DNA of 64,000 bases from Auanema rhodensis (GCA_964057225.1 OZ059895.1:7316001-7380000), one strand, 5' to 3'. Counted from the first letter of the stretch, positions 1 through 14,700 are shown. The notes: generated by a model from the sequence alone, not told the origin. Made by a program: numbers and translations.

Positions 1-189
1 GCACAGGATATACATAACTTTCTGTTTTTTCTCCATACCCTTGTCTGAAAGTTTAATAGGACATATTTGAGAAATACAGTAAAAACATGCGGAGAAATAA
101 TAATATTAACAAATCAGTGGTTGAAAAAACTAAGAAATATAGTATTATAAGAAATTTATATAGTAGAGTAATGCAAATTATTATAAAAG

Positions 190-720
190 TTAGGTATAAA
201 TCAATTTGTGGAATGAATAAACATAGTGAGAAAAGACGAGCATAGTCAAGAGATGGCGTGTAGCAAAGAGTCCGCCTTCCTTGCCCTGTCGGCCTATTTT
301 CACTTTCTCATCCAGCCCCTTCTTGCATCCGTTGACCAGATACAGGTTTCGTCGCGCCTTTTTCATCGGACCAATGCCTCTTTTTACAGTTTCAACATAT
401 CTGCGTTTATCTATTTTCAGTTGTATTTCAAATACCACCTTCTTCAACAGATTGAAGGTACGCTATCCGCTTGAAGATATGCGAGGTGGTGACGATGTTA
501 AAGGGGCCTATAGCTGGACGAACATCTTCCCAATCATACACGAGGAAGCTTATTGATGATCTTCTTTTTTGTCTGTATCTCTAAGAGTGTTCATTATATC
601 GCTAGTGATAATGGCCTTGTTGTTCGCTTAGTCGTCTGTAATTCGAATCCAATTCGTCATTTTGAGGCGTTGAAACAGTAGTATGACGTTGTCGGGTGGA
701 CAATGTCCAGATCGGTGTTC
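190..720 (-). other. possible exon cluster of an unrecognised gene or gene relic
   Basis: On the minus strand, several short open stretches look more like coding sequence than the surrounding AT-rich DNA. One at 190-447 is very basic (KIDKRRYVETVKRG near its start, then many Lys/Arg). Another around 470-540 reads VYDWEDVRPAIGPFNIVTTS, and a third near 600-700 contains TTSYYCFNAQNDELDSNY. They are in different frames and I could not join them with convincing splice sites. They may be terminal exons of a gene that continues off the left edge, an untranslated region, or a decayed copy. No family is recognised. Base composition is closer to that of the neighbouring transporter exons than to intergenic DNA. 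Confidence 0.2.
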
Positions 721-798
721 ATGCAATCAGTACTTTTTACCAAAATCAAATTAATAATTGTAAATTGTTTTTATTTAGAACGTTAACAACAACTAATT

Positions 799-2944
799 TT
801 AATCAAGTTTTCCACTGATAGGCAAGCTGGCAGCATGAGCCTTCATGAAAACGCAGTATTTTTTCAAAATGGGAACAGCTGCTAGAGATACGGCCGCACT
901 AACGTAACATAGAATTGATGTCTCATCTCTCTCCACGTAGTATCTGAAAAGCGATAGGATTAGTGGATAAGGAGAGACGTTATTGGTTGATTGGGTTTCA
1001 TTCGGTCTGGTTCTCTTGTCTTTCATCTTGTTTCTTGCTTTTGCATCACTTACCCAGTAAGAAGAGGTACCATAGTCATAGCCAACATATGCGACATCCG
1101 AATGAGAGCTGACACTTTTCCGGCATCGTTCTTTCCAACAGTGCTTATGATTTGAGAAGACAGTTCTCCTATACAAACAGATACACCAATCACCTAAAAA
1201 CGTTCAATGTTGTTGTTAATTGATGTTGTATGTCAGTGTTCTCTTTGGTACAAGAAAGATGTATTGGTCAACTGTACGTACTTGAATCGGCATTCCAATG
1301 AAAAGACCTACGTGTGAGGTCATTGTAGATAAGTATAAGTACGAAGATGCAAGAAGTATAAAGGAGCCCATTAGAACATGCTGTGGACCAACACGAGCCT
1401 GTATGAACGGTACCATCCATGCATTTCCGATAAAAGATGCTCCACCAAGTATCAAAAACTATAAAAGCATAGACTTGAAATATATTGTTAAAGATAATCT
1501 AGCTATTCTCTAGTTTCTAATGTTGTCTAATTCTCTTGTAGCTTCAATAGAATTTCTAATATGATCAGCTATATGTTTGTATTTGAACGAGATAGCTAGC
1601 ACGTTTGCTAACATCACCAATACTATAGTCTTTTTCCAGTTCTCAGCTTAACGCTATTAGTTGGGAAGGAACCGATTGATGTAGATAAGAAAGAACTATT
1701 TCGACTCTTCGAGATGAACAAAATGACAGTAAGAAATACCAGTTTGGTAAGCTGTTGGGGATCGCTGGCTACCGTGGCTGAAAGCGATATCCTAACTACT
1801 TGATCATAAGCACTGTATGGTCCGATAACCATCTAGAAATAGAATTTTCATAGTTAACTATGTAATCGATATATGTATATAATATTTATATTTTATATAT
1901 ATAATTATAAATTTGAGTATTTTCTAATTGTTTTTATGCTATATGAAACGAAGATATATTATTAGCTAACCATTAAAAGGATTAAACACCATTTAGTTTT
2001 TGGATTACGAACTAGCTGCAGATATGGTTCCATCTCAGGTATTCGGAACGGCTTTTCTGAAGAAAAAAAATAAGATTTTCACAATTCAATCATTCAAAGA
2101 TGATACGAACGTGATCTGTTGTCAGGAAGATACATGTATGATAGCGTGATGTTGCCGATGAAATTTATAATTCCACATAGGATTTGAGATGATTCAATTG
2201 AAGATGAGAAATAGTATAAGACCTATTTATAATAAATACAAAAATATATTAATTATGATTATATGCTATACTTGAAGAGCAAAATATGGTCCTAAAGCAA
2301 TTCCAATGCTCATAGGTATGGTTAAGCGATTCAAAAATCTTACTCGCTTTTTGTCATCACCATCTTCACCTTCTAAATGAACAACACACGAATATATAAC
2401 CTATAAATAATAATTTTTCATATTTTATTTGAAATATTTCAATTATACCATTGGTACATGACTGAATGCTAATAGAAGTTGCAATGCTACATACAGCCAA
2501 AAGTTTCTGATTTGGCAGATTAAAATCTGAAATCGAATTATCAAAAAGATATGTACGCTATCCAACTCAAAGAAAAAAAATTTGTTTTTTTTTTTTGCAA
2601 CGAAAGTTGATATCGCTTTCATCTGACCTGGTAAATTGCGGTGACAGTTGTACAAAATAAAGCAGTTCGACGTAAACCTTCCTTTTCAATCTGATGTTTT
2701 TATATTTTAAAATTATATTTTATATGTTTTATTAGCTTACCAGATGAGCAACTATAAATGTTCCTAGTAATATACAAAATGATGAGAAAGCATTAACACA
2801 CAAAAGACTAAAAACTGTTGGTCTTGGAGTTAGAATCCATTGACTAAATGGCAGTAGAACTTTCGTCCATTCTTCACTTGTGTGCCAAAATCCACAGATA
2901 AGTAGTAGACTGCTTTCAAGCCGAAGACGCTCACGCTTGTTCAT
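799..2944 (-). CDS. major facilitator superfamily transporter, SLC22A18-like
   Basis: A ten-exon gene can be read from an ATG at 2942-2944 to a TAA at 799-801. Well-resolved exons are 2741-2944, 2628-2690, 1740-1832, 1282-1458, 1054-1193 and 799-943; four more lie between about 1970 and 2530. The product is about 410 residues with repeated hydrophobic segments. The second half aligns by eye with the SLC22A18 (ORCTL2) branch of proton-coupled transporters: QQLTKL runs into a Gly-rich helix, then VPFIQARVGPQHVLMGSF, then a segment ending in a KNDAGKVSALIRMSH loop corresponding to the STSDTGTMLG loop of the human protein. An acidic/basic loop (LEGEDGDDKKRVRFLNRL) is probably the cytosolic loop after the third or fourth helix. 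The substrate is unknown. Introns are mostly 45-120 bp. The start is the first in-frame Met of exon 1. Family assignment is moderate, and a different MFS subfamily is possible. Confidence 0.72.
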
Positions 2945-3068
2945 GGCTTGAAATAAAAACTATATGAAACATACAAAAGTCGAAAATGAATCAAAAATTG
3001 AATTAGATATATATATATAAAGAGAGAAAGAACGATACTGTGTTTAAAAGAATGAGGAGAAAGAGGGA

Positions 3069-3069
<1 letters not shown>

Positions 3070-3111
<42 letters not shown>

Positions 3112-3112
3112 A
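3070..3112. repeat. (GA)n microsatellite ending in a poly-G run
   Basis: An uninterrupted GA run of about 34 bp is followed by a run of eight or nine G. It lies 126 bp upstream of the transporter start codon, so on that gene's sense strand it is a CT tract. Confidence 0.95.
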
Positions 3113-4887
3113 GAGTGAGGGAGATAGAAAGAGAAAGAGAGGAACAGCTTGTGAGGACCATGAAATTTATAGGACAATGCACCATTATATTCCATGTCTG
3201 TCTATGTTTGCTTGTCTCCCACGTGTATCAAATACATTTTCTGTGATTTCATTGAGCTTATAAAGCTTAGGAGAAGCATCTACGAACATATAGAGTACAA
3301 ATGTTGGAAGAGTTCAAATACAAGCAAAACTGTTGGATTGATTCATGCTATAAGAGGAAGAATAGGTTTTTCAATCTGAACTTTCAGCTCTAGTCCTCAT
3401 ATAAAGTATCTAACAGGTTTTATTGACATATAATTCTCATAATTGAATGTTACTCTACTATATTATATATGAAAATGGTATTGAACAATCTAGTTCCATT
3501 ATACGCTTTTCCATGTTCAACACAGGTTCATAACCTTCAACTTACCTCAAGATGAACCCTTTAGATGCATCTTCATTTAATTTTCTAATGATCCATTAAA
3601 AGTTTTAAAAGTTGTTTTATTTTGTAAATTAAAAATAAAATTAGAAGCATTTCTGGTTTTTTATGAGCTACTCGTCTCAATGTTAAGACAGCAGCTATTG
3701 CTTTTTCATGTTCCATCATTTTTGTAATTTATTCTATCATTAAAATAAAAATCTTGTTTTGTTTTAAATCAATAACCAGATTGAGTTGTTACTTTATATT
3801 TTTTCTTGAAATCACATGTTATCGGAAATGACATAAATATGTCATTTTCAATTTTCACGTATAATTAGAACGATCAAATTTATAAATTAATTTGGAAATG
3901 TTAATCCAAATTCTTTTTACCAAGATTACTAATAAATTTTCCTTTCAATTCAAATTCATGCATTCATACCATCATCATTTCTTAGATGTTTGTGTCTGAG
4001 AGCGGTTGCATGTTTCATATTTAGACGAGAAAGATGAGCATCTGAGAAAAGAGAAGATAGAAAATTTCTTCTTTTTATAATAAAATAAATTGAAAATAAT
4101 TATATAAATCATTCAAATGAATATAATAACTATATTTTATATAATCTTAATAATCATAAATAACCATTGATTCATTATTAATGTAATTACATTATAATGA
4201 GTATATCAATCTAAATATACATAATATTATGTAAATTACATCATAATCACAGATATTGATAGATATAAGTTAGATTTGTTGGATTAAAATTAAAAGATAA
4301 TAAGAGAATTAAGTATTTTTACTATATTTGCTTTTTATAGTTTCAATAGTATTAAATGTTATCAACTTTCGTTTAGAATTATCTGTATATCAAAGCATTT
4401 CATGATATCATGGATTACACTTTATATTTTTGAAATTTTGAAGTGGAAATAAGCTGTATTTGTTTATTTTTCTGTTAAAATCCGGTTCATCTAATGCTGA
4501 AACGTTATGAATTATTCTGTTTATTTGTTTGTTATATGTATTTGTCCAAGGCTGCACAGTGAGTGTTAAATTCTTGTGATTTCTCTTTTGAATACTTAAA
4601 GTAATGAACATTTTAAATGTATTTTTCTACATTTACATATATAGATACATTTATAATTATATTTTATATATTATATAATTTTAGATGAATTCACTAGTGC
4701 CACTTCAACATAGATATTAGCACAATGGCATATCGTTTGTACAATAAAATGTAAAAGGTTTGTATAGTTTAAATTATTTTTGTTTTGAGTTATGTTTATG
4801 ATATATTATATTCCTATATGTTATTTTTTAAATTTTTTTTATAAAAATAAACGTCTAACTGAATTCATGATCATGTACATTGCTCAC

Positions 4888-4930
4888 AGACACACACACA
4901 CACACATACACATACATACACACGCACATA
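4888..4930. repeat. (CA)n / (CATA)n microsatellite
   Basis: CA dinucleotides grade into CATA units and end at the edge of a GC-richer unique patch (about 4930-5170). Confidence 0.9.
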
Positions 4931-5762
4931 GCATTCTTCCTGAGGGGACCGGCTTGTCCCTCCTCTCATTCTGCATACTAGCTCTGTGGGGTTCTCTCTG
5001 TCCCTAACATGCTATTTCCATGTTGCCTTCGACGCTGGCACGTCTGGCTCTTTCCACAATCAGCTGACATTTCGTATGCCAACTTCTGCTACTGCTTAAG
5101 CTTGGCAGGGGAGACCCCCCCCCCTCCGTCCGATCACGTTGCTGCAGCTGTAACGCTTGCAATAGCCCTATACTGAGATGAACCCATCAAAATGAAAAAA
5201 TTCAGATTATAAAGTCAGAAAACTCGACTTTTTCTTGAGAAATCCTCCAACTTATTCATTAAATTATAATTTTATATATTTTTCATCTTCTCGTAAATAT
5301 ATATATATATTTTTTTTTTACAATGTGTTGTTAGTTTCCTTCATACTTTACTACTGCTTACTACTGCTGCTACTGCTATTTCTTCTTTAACTCTCTACTG
5401 CTGCTGTTAGACCATGCTGTTTTTGTTTCTCTGCTGCTGCTCTAGCTTTAAAGCTGGAAACAAATCAATTTTGAGCTCAGTTTCAACCATCCTTAGTTTA
5501 GACTGTTGTTTTCATATTGATGTTATGTAAGTCATATACTTCCCTATTTGAATATTTGAATTTGAACGTTATGATTGCAAAGGCGAAGTTTGTTGATTCA
5601 ATCTTCAGTTCATGAGTACACCAAAAATCAAACAGAATTTGAAGATTATTTTATTGAAAATGTTTATCAAATTGATAAAATCATAAACAATAAATACTTA
5701 ATATCATTACTTAATGTATATTATTCCTTTTGATCGTATGCTTAATGATGGCCATAACATGG

Positions 5763-5830
5763 CTTTTACTCTTCTTCTTCTTCTTCTTCTTCCTCTTTTG
5801 CTTCTTCTTCTTCTTTCGCTTCTTCTTCAT
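5763..5830. repeat. (CTT)n trinucleotide repeat
   Basis: Interrupted CTT units with CCT, GCTT and TCG variants. It is low complexity with no supported coding frame. Confidence 0.9.
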
Positions 5831-7758
5831 TTATTCTGTTTCTTTCTAATCCTCTCTTATACTCATTGATCTAATATATATGAGGTCAGTTTGATCGTGC
5901 AACCTCCGGCTGTCATTAGATCTCACTGTTGCCATTATATATTCTGTGTATAACCAAATGGTTAGCATCATGTATTTCTTCTAATAAAATGTAAACATTC
6001 TCATCAAATGAGATTATTTTCTCTTTTTAACGCTTTATGATTTCTTTTTCATCATACAAAACCCTAAAATTTCATAACATGTTGATGTAAAAGCCTTTCA
6101 ATTTATATTTATTACTCTGTCAACTTTACCTACATCGTTTTCACTTCCATACCTTATTGTTATATCAATTCTTATAGATTTAGGTTCTATTTCAATTTTC
6201 ATAGCTCATATATACACCATAGATGATTTTTTTTATTTATACTATGTTGATCGAGACTTTTAGATGATAGACTGGAAGAGCTGTTCTTCCACTTTCATCT
6301 CTTTCACCATCTTCCTTTCTCTCTGCCCTATCTATCTCTTCCTCTAGCTTTCTCTCTCACCAGCATCAGCTGATAAACGTAAAACTCAAGTCTTAATTCC
6401 CGATCTCTTTTTTTCTTTTAAGCTATCTTGTTGATTTTTCTGTTCTCGTCCGTTTTTTCCATGAAACCTGGAGAGAAAAGAAAAGCTGTAGAAATTCAGG
6501 CTATGCTGTATAGCATAACTGAGTGCGAGCGAAGATGACATAAAAACGTTGAAAACGATTGAGAGCGAAAGAGATTGACGGAAGCAAACAAATGGCAAAA
6601 AGAAGAAAACGAAGAAAGCAAAGTCCTCTATAGACAGAGAGGCTTGAGATTCAATGCAGCATGATTTAAACCAAAGTTATAGCTGTAGTTGACTTGTACT
6701 CCTAATTTACCAGTCAACAATCATCGATTATACCTATGTATTGCATCATTCAGTAGTTTTGGATGCGTATTACATGCATTGTCTTTAACAATTACCTTCA
6801 TTAGATTATGATTGCATCAATACGAAGTCACGTGCCTGCATCGATGTTGGCCGAAGCGTCATTTCCATATAGAATATTGTGGGGAATGGTTGTATTTCAT
6901 TGTAATTTTTATTTTTCTTTCTCAATATTCATGTTATTATGTTCCGGGGTATTGTTGATGTTTTCTTACTTCCCTATCATAAGAAATGTTTCATTGTTCC
7001 TCTTCTTATCTCGAATCAAGCCTATTCCAGATATTTGTCAATAATCTTCAAATCTTATAGATAAGCATGAAATAAAAGAAAAAAAAACAATTTGAATAAC
7101 AAATTGGGTTTGATGTCTTTTAAATGTTTTTTGTTGTTTTGTTCTTAATTTTCATACTAAACATGCTTAAGAAGTGAAGGTTGGAGGTAATATTTTTACT
7201 TCTTAAAACGAAAGCAAGCGCTCCACTTGACAAACAACAGTTTTATATGATGATCCTTCAAATGTAACCTATTCTGAATGAATTGGTGAATAAGATGTGT
7301 TTATCTGGTTTGCATCATCCATACCAGTTTGATATGTTTCGTTTATTTTCCATGGCATCAGGTGATGCACATCAGTTTTTGGTTCCGTATTTCAATTTCA
7401 TTTTCAATGAGATTCAATTGAAAATGAAGATTGAAACTTTATATACTTGATATGATGTTTGATTAGATTTGGCAAAAGTCTTAACTGTCGTTGTTCTTGT
7501 TTCAGTTTTTCATTTATGAAATTCTTGCGGGTAATGCGTGTAAATCTGCTGGAGACTAGTATGTCACATGCTCTCGTGCAATTATTCCTGAATTTGTGTG
7601 TGTGTCACAACTACACAATTTAAATTGTAAGAGAGAAAAAGAGAGAAAAAAGAATGTATATATGGCAGATATGGCAAGGTCTGACTATTTGGCGGAACTG
7701 TAATGATTGCAGGAAGTATGGTCTTATGAAGGATAGTGACATAAGAGAAAGAAAAAAA

Positions 7759-7762
<4 letters not shown>

Positions 7763-7794
<32 letters not shown>
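7763..7794. repeat. (GA)n microsatellite
   Basis: A 32-bp GA run inside an A/G-rich stretch between the divergent genes. Confidence 0.95.
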
Positions 7795-7797
<3 letters not shown>

Positions 7798-10361
7798 GCA
7801 AAGTGACGAAGAGAGTTGGTAGACTGTATACAAGCTAGTTTTTCTATAAATGTATATATGTATGAAGTTCTTAACCATATATAGACAGTTTTTTCCTCCA
7901 AGTGATAATGAACTAGTAATCTGTTTTGATCGGTAAAAATGTCCGAAGACTGCTTCAATTCCTGTTGGCAGATAGAAATTAATCATTTGAGAAATATATT
8001 CAAATATAATATTGTAAATCTATGTTTTATATATTTTTTTTCTCTCGAAACCCTTTCACTCAATTTTTGCCCGAAATATCGGCATGTGTACCTCTATTTC
8101 ATTGTGAATGTTTTTAGTTTTAATCAGAATATAGTGTGACATCATGATTGAAATTCAAAATGGTATGAATTCACATTTGTGTTTGTGCAGTTTCTCGGAC
8201 AAAAAAATGAGAAAGAGAAAAGAGGAGAGAGAAAGAGAGAAGGTGAAGAAGAGGAAGAGGAAAAGAAATCTAAATGATTCTTAGTTCATAACAATGCCAA
8301 GAAAGACTGTTCTTTCTCTTTTTTTTCAACAACTACTTCTCTTCTTTTCCTCCTTCACAATCTTTTCATATCTGTTGTTCTTTCTCACCATGTGGCATTC
8401 TAAAACTGAACTTTTCATTTCACTTTGTTTAGAGATTATTATCGTAATATCATACTCTGAAATGAAAACTTTATAATTTAAATTCTTATTAGTTTTTCTT
8501 TCTTTATTAATCTTTAACATGAAGTAATCTCAAATTATTTTAGAAGTTAAATGTTATAACTCGAATTAAAAAAAAAAAGAACAAAAAAAACCTTTCATCA
8601 CTTCATTGGATGTCAAGGCAAATTAATTGGTATTGTTCTTTCTATATGCTCAGAAATATAGAGAGAGAGAGAGAGGGTGTGACGTCTTCTTATAAAGATG
8701 GCGGGAAATTGATGTTAATTCGTCATATGATTTCCTTTTTTTCTTTTTAACAGCTGATGGTCTATAGAAGAAATCGAAAGTGCTTTAGCTTTGAACCTGA
8801 TTCTCGTAAACTTCAATTGTCCTTGTCGAGGTCAACGGCTGATGCCTGAGGGGGCAGATTTCAGTCTGAAGACTCCGTCAAGCATACCGCGCATGGCAGT
8901 TGAACATCGTGCGGCTGTCATCTTCTGGTGCGCTTTGTGAAGTGCCAGTCGTTTGACGATATACAATAATCTTTTTCTTCAATCTGATGCTTTCTTTTGA
9001 ATGTATGATTGTTCTTCTAGAAAACGATATCTGGAGCTTCTCTATCATGTTGAATATACGGCGACCATATGGCTAACATCATCTGCTGTGTTCTGTGGAT
9101 TTTTCATCTAATTAAAGTCTCGGTTGACCTCTATTATCGATACATGTTTGATCACATGTACACAAAGCGTCTATCTTGAGCAGTCCTTCTCTCAATAGCT
9201 GCATCTTTACTATCTTTCTCAAATCATTTCTCTTATTTTTGCATTTTAATTTCATTGTGTTATTCTGCCAAATTACCGTTAAGTTGAAGTCAGTCATTGA
9301 TGACTATTGTGATGTGCTTGTATTGAATTCTGTGACACAAACACACATATTTTCTCTCTCATCTTCAGAAGATGCTATTGAAAAGAGGTTCGTCATCTTC
9401 TTCAATAATGAGTGGAACTATATTAGGTCTTGCCTCCAGCTGATTGTCGTCTTGTCTTCTGCTATAATACATTGCTTCTGTCACCGATTGACTTTCCATG
9501 TTTTTGTAATTGCTTTGATTCTCCTCCCAACAACCAAACCCCCCCCCCCCTTCAGCACCATTAACCATTTTAGTTTAGTTGATCAATTGATAACAATGGC
9601 AGCTTGTTTTTTTGCGTTTTATACAACAAATATGATCAGATTGATAATGTATAGATAGTAAATAGTTTAAGAGATATGTTAAGAGTTGCTAACAGTTTCA
9701 AACCTGCTCTGTAATGTCTGGAAGAGAAAGAAGAAATAGAGACATTTACGATCTATGAAAGATGGCTCTTCATTATCAATTCTTTGTCTTCTATACTTTC
9801 ATCATCAGTGTCATCCTCCTATATATACTGTCAATCATTTCAATCTTCATAACGAAATTCAATCGTATAGACTAGTGAAAGAATGAAGAGCTTTGTTGAA
9901 ACATGCAACCGTTAAGATGAAATGGATGGTCTCACTCATCTTCACTGACCTGTTTGAATTTGAAGGTGCAAATTCTGAGTAAATACTATAGTATTATTCA
10001 ATTAATACACTTTACTATTTTATTTTAATATAAGATTAATCATATAAGATTATCAATAAACTCATTTGACTTATTCAATGAATTGAATCGGCATTTCCTT
10101 TGCCATTATGTCATTTGTGATTTGCCTTAACAGCAATCCTCTCATTCTATCTCTTTCTTTAATCTATTTAACTACAACAACAACTAATATGATGACTACT
10201 ACTCCTTCTCTCTTAGATTTTTCTTCTTTATATTATTATTCAAGCAACAACATATTATAATAGCAGTAGATTGATGCCAGTTATTGGTCATCACATCTCG
10301 CTCGATTATCTCTCTTCTCTTCTCGCACCAGCTTCAGATTCTTATAACAAAGAAAAGTCAT

Positions 10362-10564
10362 ATGAGCTGCTGCGGGGGTGTTAGTAAGAGATTTGCTGAT
10401 CAGGCTCCAGGTTACAACCTTTTTCACAATCTCTCTCGCGGTATGTAATCTCTTCTTATCCCTCGCTAACTTTTCCTTTCTTCCGTTCCTTTTTCTACCT
10501 ATGCTTTCGTCATCACTTCACCCTCTCTTTGTGCGAGCTATAAAGTATTTCTTCATTCTCCCTT

Positions 10565-10606
<42 letters not shown>

Positions 10607-11638
10607 GCTCTCTCTCTCTCTCTCCCTCTATCTATTTTGGTGTAAGTGACCTCGCTGCACCTCACTCTCATCAATTTATCCTGTTTTTTTTCTTTCTTTT
10701 CTTTGATTTCTGTTAATTCAAAATTTTGAACTGTAACACGTGATTCTATGCTGAGGATATCTGCAACAAACATACGCCTCCTAAAGCCCGTCTGTTGAGT
10801 TTGTAACATGAACGGACCTCTTTCTCCATATATCGCTTTTCGTCTGCCATTCTGCTCTCACTCTTTCAAGCCATATTTTCTCTTTTTCTTTCGTTCTCTT
10901 CGTTATATTTGGTATATGCATATACATAGATCCAACATTTTTCTTATATTCTTTTCTCTCTTCTGTTATATGAATTTGAGTATCGATCAGGAGCATGTTT
11001 ACTTTTCTTCTGACATAGCTTCTCTAAATATTATCGTCGTCGTTGACTTCATCATAATCGTTGTCATATGCCATATAGCTTGTTCATTTATTTGTTTCAT
11101 ACAATGTAGTTGTTCTCTTTGTAAGATCTCTACATAATTAATCATATGAAAAGTATCTTCAAAGGGAAGGGGTGGACGAGCTGTTGCCTGTTTTCAGCTT
11201 GTTTTGGACTTCTTTTTTTTGTGGAAACGGGCAATCATGCTAGCACGTGGTCGTCTGAATCGAAGCAAGGTCGATGCTGTCTCATAGCTTTTAATCTGCT
11301 TAAAATTAGTGTATTATTTAATCTATCCTATTCTTATGCTTTACGTTTCATGTTCTCTCTCTCTCTTTATCTTTCTCACTTCTTTTTTTTTTGAATTTCC
11401 TTATATTTCCGTCTGAATGTGTGATATCATTCACAAAACAGTTTGATCTATCCCCGTTGTTCTTTTAAAGACATGTCATCCGATGTATGTTGCTAACATA
11501 CCTCCTAGCACGTGAACTATTGTACAAAGACTGGATTCGGCTGTCTTTCAGCTATTATTTCCAAGGACGAGAAGCATAAGAGAAGCATCAAAATGAAAGT
11601 AGTTGAATCAGATACGAGAAAAGTTGGGCAGAGAAGTA

Positions 11639-11700
<62 letters not shown>

Positions 11701-14700
11701 TTCTCCCTGTAAAATACTTAGCACTTGGATACATTTCAGTATCTTTGTAGTTGACGTCTTCTCTCTTCCTATATCTCTTTCTCTCCAAACAGAGAATATC
11801 AGCTGTTGATATTTGCAAAATTCACAGCACAACTATCATTTAAGCATAAAGAATATGCTTTTTACCCTTTGTTTGTTTCTCATATTTTAAACTTTGAAAT
11901 GTGTTAAACAGCAGCATGTAAGATGATCCTACATGCTATTCTTCTTTCAATTTACAATATTTATCTCAATATTTTCATTGTTGTTTTCATTTATTTTATG
12001 ATCTTATTTTCCTATTTTTCAGGAATGGAGAGGGAGCGCAGCCTCTCAGCCTCATCATCGGACTCATGGTCCGTTATAGATCATAGAGTGAGTTTCTTTC
12101 TTTTTTCAAATAAATATTTCAAAGCTCTATAGTTTCAAAAACAGAAAAAAAATATTCTGTGATACAATAGAAGTAACAAAGAATTTACTTTTACAAATAA
12201 CCATTTTTTCTTTCTTTCTTTTTTTTCCGTTAAACCATATGCACAAACATTTCTTCAGTTTTTTTTTATTTTTTGACATTTTTCGGAGAAAAAAAAGATA
12301 TTTTGATGGTCAATTGATTATATAATATTTATTTAATATTATAAATAGTATATATATATATATATAGAAAATATTGATTTGTTATTTTCAATCAAACTGA
12401 GCAATGATTTGCAATATACAACTTCTGCTTTCTGTTCGTTGTTCGAGTTGTTTTGAGCAAAATGCAGTTAAATGTTTTTTTTCAAATTAGTTCTGACACA
12501 AATATTTTGGAATTATATATTTATACTAACTATTTCAGAGAACATCATCATGTGATGATTCAGATGATGGAGAACAGAGTATAAACTTGAGTATGGATGG
12601 TGATCATGCTGTTATTGTTGATGAAGCATTCGTACCTTCTTATGATGAAGATGACGACGATGTAATAGACGAATCGGATATGGATATAGATTCTGATATT
12701 GAAGTTGCTCATGAAGAGAGTGATGACGATGACGAAAATGATGAACTTGAGGAACTTGATGAAACTCAAGATGAAGATAGTGATGATGATTCTGAAACCG
12801 ATCAAGATGAAGATGATAATGACGAGGAAGAGGAACTAGAAAAAAACAAAAAGAGAGAAGTAGAAGAGGATGATGAAGAAGAAGAAAAAGAAGAAGAAGA
12901 AGAAGAAGAAATTGAAGTCCAATCCGAGGAATGTTATTCCACAGATGAAGATGAAACTGAATCCGTTTGGGTAAACCGTGAAGATATCAGAGATAGTGGA
13001 GGACTTTACTTTGAATGTCCTGAACATATTAAATCTTCCTTTGATGAAATAGGTTTGTTTATACAACTTTATTTTCTTTACTATATGTATAATTAGATCG
13101 TAAAGAAGGATGGAAATTGATTGCACGTGCAATTCTATTCTATTTGGGAATGGTTGGTGCTTCTCTGGTGCTTCAAGCTGGCTGGCAAATGTATAAGAAG
13201 GAGATGCCTGAACCAGTAAGTAACTTTAATAGATCTTCTATTTAGTTTTATAACATATTTCTTCAAATAAAATAAATTATTTATAGGATTATCCTGTGTT
13301 AGTTGTCGATATCTATGGTCTGCAGTACCATGGAATCGGCGTTGACGTTCAAGATATGTCGTTCAGTGTATGTTTTATTGTTTTTTTTTCTTCTAGTAAT
13401 TGTTATTTAAATTTTCTATTTCTTTTTTTTTCAGAGATCCTCATCAGCTGTCTGTCCAACAAGAGAGTATATTAGTAATGTAAAATTAAATTTTAACATT
13501 TTTTTTGAAAAAAATATAAAATACTTCAGACTTCTCGTTGTCAGCAAAGAAGACACTCATGGAGATCTGCTCTGCTAGCCATGCGTGCAAATAGAAAATC
13601 TGGAAAAGAATGGGCTTCTGAGGTACATTAACAGCTTTTATTTTATTAAAATTATATAATATTATATGAATATTATTATACATATATATATATATACTTA
13701 TAATATTGAGTGATATATAGCCATTGGCTAATATTTTCTTCTGAGACATATGCCTTTATTCACATAAATGTCATTGATTTACCGATGGCTGCTTACAGAT
13801 TCCTTCTGGCTTCTCATCTCACATTACCTTCTCTAGTGATATGTATTTACGACGAAATAATTCCCGTTTTGAGGTAAGAACTTCATATTATTCATCAGAA
13901 GTTTGAAATATATCTTCTTCTTCAGGTATTATCAAGACTTGTACAAAGCCGTCCTAATAGTTCTTCTCACATCTCAACATTCACCAGAATCACACGATCA
14001 ACATTGACTGTTGGCACAAATTCTTCCAGTTTCTGTCCAAGATGGTCAACTCCTGCATTGACTCGTCCAATGTTAAGACGTGCACCATCTATTCAATCAA
14101 TGCCACAAGTTGCTGCTGCTCGTCGCCAAGCTAAACTAGTTGAGCATGTCTGTGTATGTAATTTTCAATCTAATCAAACTTTCTGACCTTTCAATCAAAA
14201 ATTTCTAATCTGAACCTCATGTGATATTGATATTCAGTTCTTTGTCACATCATCAACATCTCTTACTCATTCTCTCATACACAATCTTTGTTTCTCTGTT
14301 TCGTTCTTTACTCTCTGTATCCCTGACGTTCAAAAATTTCTTAAGCTCCTCCCACTGAGCCTTATCTGGATAACCTGGTGTTCATTTAGTATAGTATGTC
14401 TCGCAACTAGTAGCGTCGTTTATGAGCTGACCTACTTTGTTTAAGCTTTTAACGCCATTTACAGTTAATGTTCTCATTTATTAATTCATCTTAATCCTTT
14501 TTAAAATTTAAAATTGAACTTTAATATTGATTACGTATAGTTTATTTTCTTATTTTCATTATTTTAGGTTAGACCGAAATCCAATAAGGCCGTACGGGCT
14601 TTTGCCCAAGTACGGGGCCCTACTCGTCCACCAACGAGCTTCGCTCAACGGGTTTGTCTAAATATTTTCTTAAAATCTTAATGAATATGTTATTTTTAGA

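Larger units (their letters stand above)
2945..10361. other. gene-poor intergenic region between divergent genes
   Basis: No coding exon could be supported in this 7.4-kb stretch, which separates the transporter gene (minus) from the acidic membrane-protein gene (plus). It holds microsatellites (GA near 3070, CA near 4890, CTT near 5765, GA near 7763, 8220 and 8660), an expanded CTG/CTA-rich stretch around 5345-5450, a C9-12 run near 5110 and near 9540, and two GC-richer unique patches at about 4930-5170 and 8810-8950. Both gene starts face outward, so this is the shared upstream DNA of two divergent genes. Open frames here are low-complexity Ser/Leu or Arg/Glu reads of the repeats. Confidence 0.6.

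Noticed and set aside
1460-1739. Extra transporter exon reading LVMLANVLAISFKYKHIADH on the minus strand
   Set aside because: It does not splice in phase with its neighbours. Direct joining of 1740 to 1458 is in phase and matches the SLC22A18 family spacing, so this stretch is taken as intron.
2941-3246. Overlapping Ser/Leu- and Arg/Glu-rich ORFs across the GA array
   Set aside because: They are translations of the GA/CT microsatellite. The same pattern recurs at 7620-7986, 10378-10809, 11512-11832, 27523-27788, 37787-37972, 46942-47242, 47862-48086 and 50298-50483.
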